Assembly (NCBI GenBank): GCA_934630445.1
Contig: CAKTWY010000051.1
Span: forward strand, 1-14,210
DNA length: 14,210 nt
Reading direction: 5' to 3'
Source of the DNA: an uncultured Eubacteriales bacterium
GTDB lineage: Bacteria; Bacillota; Clostridia; Oscillospirales; Butyricicoccaceae
The notes under the pieces were generated by a model, which worked only from the letters and a program-made list of their open reading frames with translations, had not been told where the DNA came from and made no database searches. Below are positions 13,858-14,210 of this stretch, piece after piece. Position 1 is the first letter of the stretch, and each line of letters begins with the position of its first letter. Both the position numbers and the translations under genes were made by a program.

Positions 13858-14210
13858 TTACTCGCCTCTCAGCCGCGCACCCATGGCCGCAAACAGGAAA
13901 AGCGGCAGACGCATCATCCGGCCGATTCGCTGCGGCTCTTTTTTCAGGCGATACAGCCACTCGAAGCCGTGGTCGATCCACGCCTGCGGCGCGCGGTCGA
14001 CCACGCCGGCAAATACGTCAAGCGATCCGCCGAAGCCCCCCATGAACGACACACCGCATTCCTGGAGATGCTGCGCGATAAAAAACTCCTGCTTCGGTAC
14101 GCCCAGGCAGACAAACGCGGCATCCGCGCCGGATTGACGGATCGCCTCTACTGCTTCTTCGTCGCGTTTAAAATAGCCGTCCTTCACCCCCGCGACGATC
14201 AGTCCAGGGA
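13858..14210 (-). CDS. WecG/TagA/CpsF-family glycosyltransferase, C-terminal part (start beyond the window)
   Basis: The open frame runs off the right end of the window. The visible 117 residues read PGLIVAGVKDGYF, then SGADAAFVCLGVPKQEFFIA, GGFGGSLDVFAG, RAPQAW and FEWLYRLKKEPQRI. These are the closing motifs of the WecG/TagA/CpsF family. Such enzymes add N-acetylmannosamine or a similar amino sugar to undecaprenyl-pyrophosphate-linked GlcNAc in wall teichoic acid or surface polysaccharide synthesis. The PKQE segment and the GGSLDVFAG loop are well preserved. The GTG at 14187 is internal and not the start. About half of the usual 240-260 residues are missing because of the window edge, not because of damage. 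It heads the visible part of the leftward run, and the operon promoter must lie further upstream. Confidence 0.92.
   Translation of the reverse strand, partial: PGLIVAGVKDGYFKRDEEAVEAIRQSGADAAFVCLGVPKQEFFIAQHLQECGVSFMGGFGGSLDVFAGVVDRAPQAWIDHGFEWLYRLKKEPQRIGRMMRLPLFLFAAMGARLRGE

Overview
The window looks like a piece of chromosome from a Clostridia-class Firmicute, probably an anaerobic gut-type organism with GC near or slightly above 50% judged by eye. The reasons are strong AGGAG-type ribosome sites before almost every gene, short intergenic gaps, and Gram-positive protein families: an MMPL exporter with a secreted coiled-coil partner, a TmrB-like P-loop protein, MltG next to a U32 protein, and a TagA/WecG-type glycosyltransferase. 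No rRNA, tRNA, CRISPR array, insertion sequence or phage gene was seen.

Left part (1-530): the C-terminal third of a uroporphyrinogen-decarboxylase-like methyltransferase on the minus strand, with its own terminator at 51-93. The gene has lost its N-terminal two thirds. The break falls at a perfect 12-bp inverted repeat (457-488) just beyond the end of the next gene.

Region 531-5980 is a self-contained transport module. A TetR regulator and a 12-TM MMPL/RND permease run leftward; a 784-residue secreted coiled-coil protein runs rightward and ends at a strong terminator. The control region between them holds two near-consensus sigma-A-type promoters facing opposite ways, with overlapping -10 boxes and exactly symmetrical -35 boxes. 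A 10-10-10 bp inverted repeat touches one -35 and lies just downstream of the other start site, so it is a good candidate for the TetR operator. This is the most interesting part of the window: an uncharacterised MMPL plus secreted coiled-coil export system.

Region 5898-6245 is a convergent intergenic stretch with a terminator from each side, a bulged inverted repeat and a weak 58-codon ORF.

Region 6246-14210 is a run of ten genes, all on the minus strand and tightly packed or overlapping. In transcription order: a TagA/WecG/CpsF glycosyltransferase (its start lies beyond the window), thymidylate kinase, a DUF2156 protein, a two-domain GNAT acetyltransferase, a TmrB-like P-loop protein, a DJ-1/PfpI protein, 5-formyltetrahydrofolate cyclo-ligase, a CPBP intramembrane protease, MltG and a U32 tRNA-hydroxylation-type protein. 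Four gene pairs overlap (10, 26, 11 and 4 nt), and the run ends at a terminator at 6187-6227. The themes are cell-envelope synthesis, nucleotide and folate housekeeping, and RNA modification. Nothing in the run looks recently acquired.
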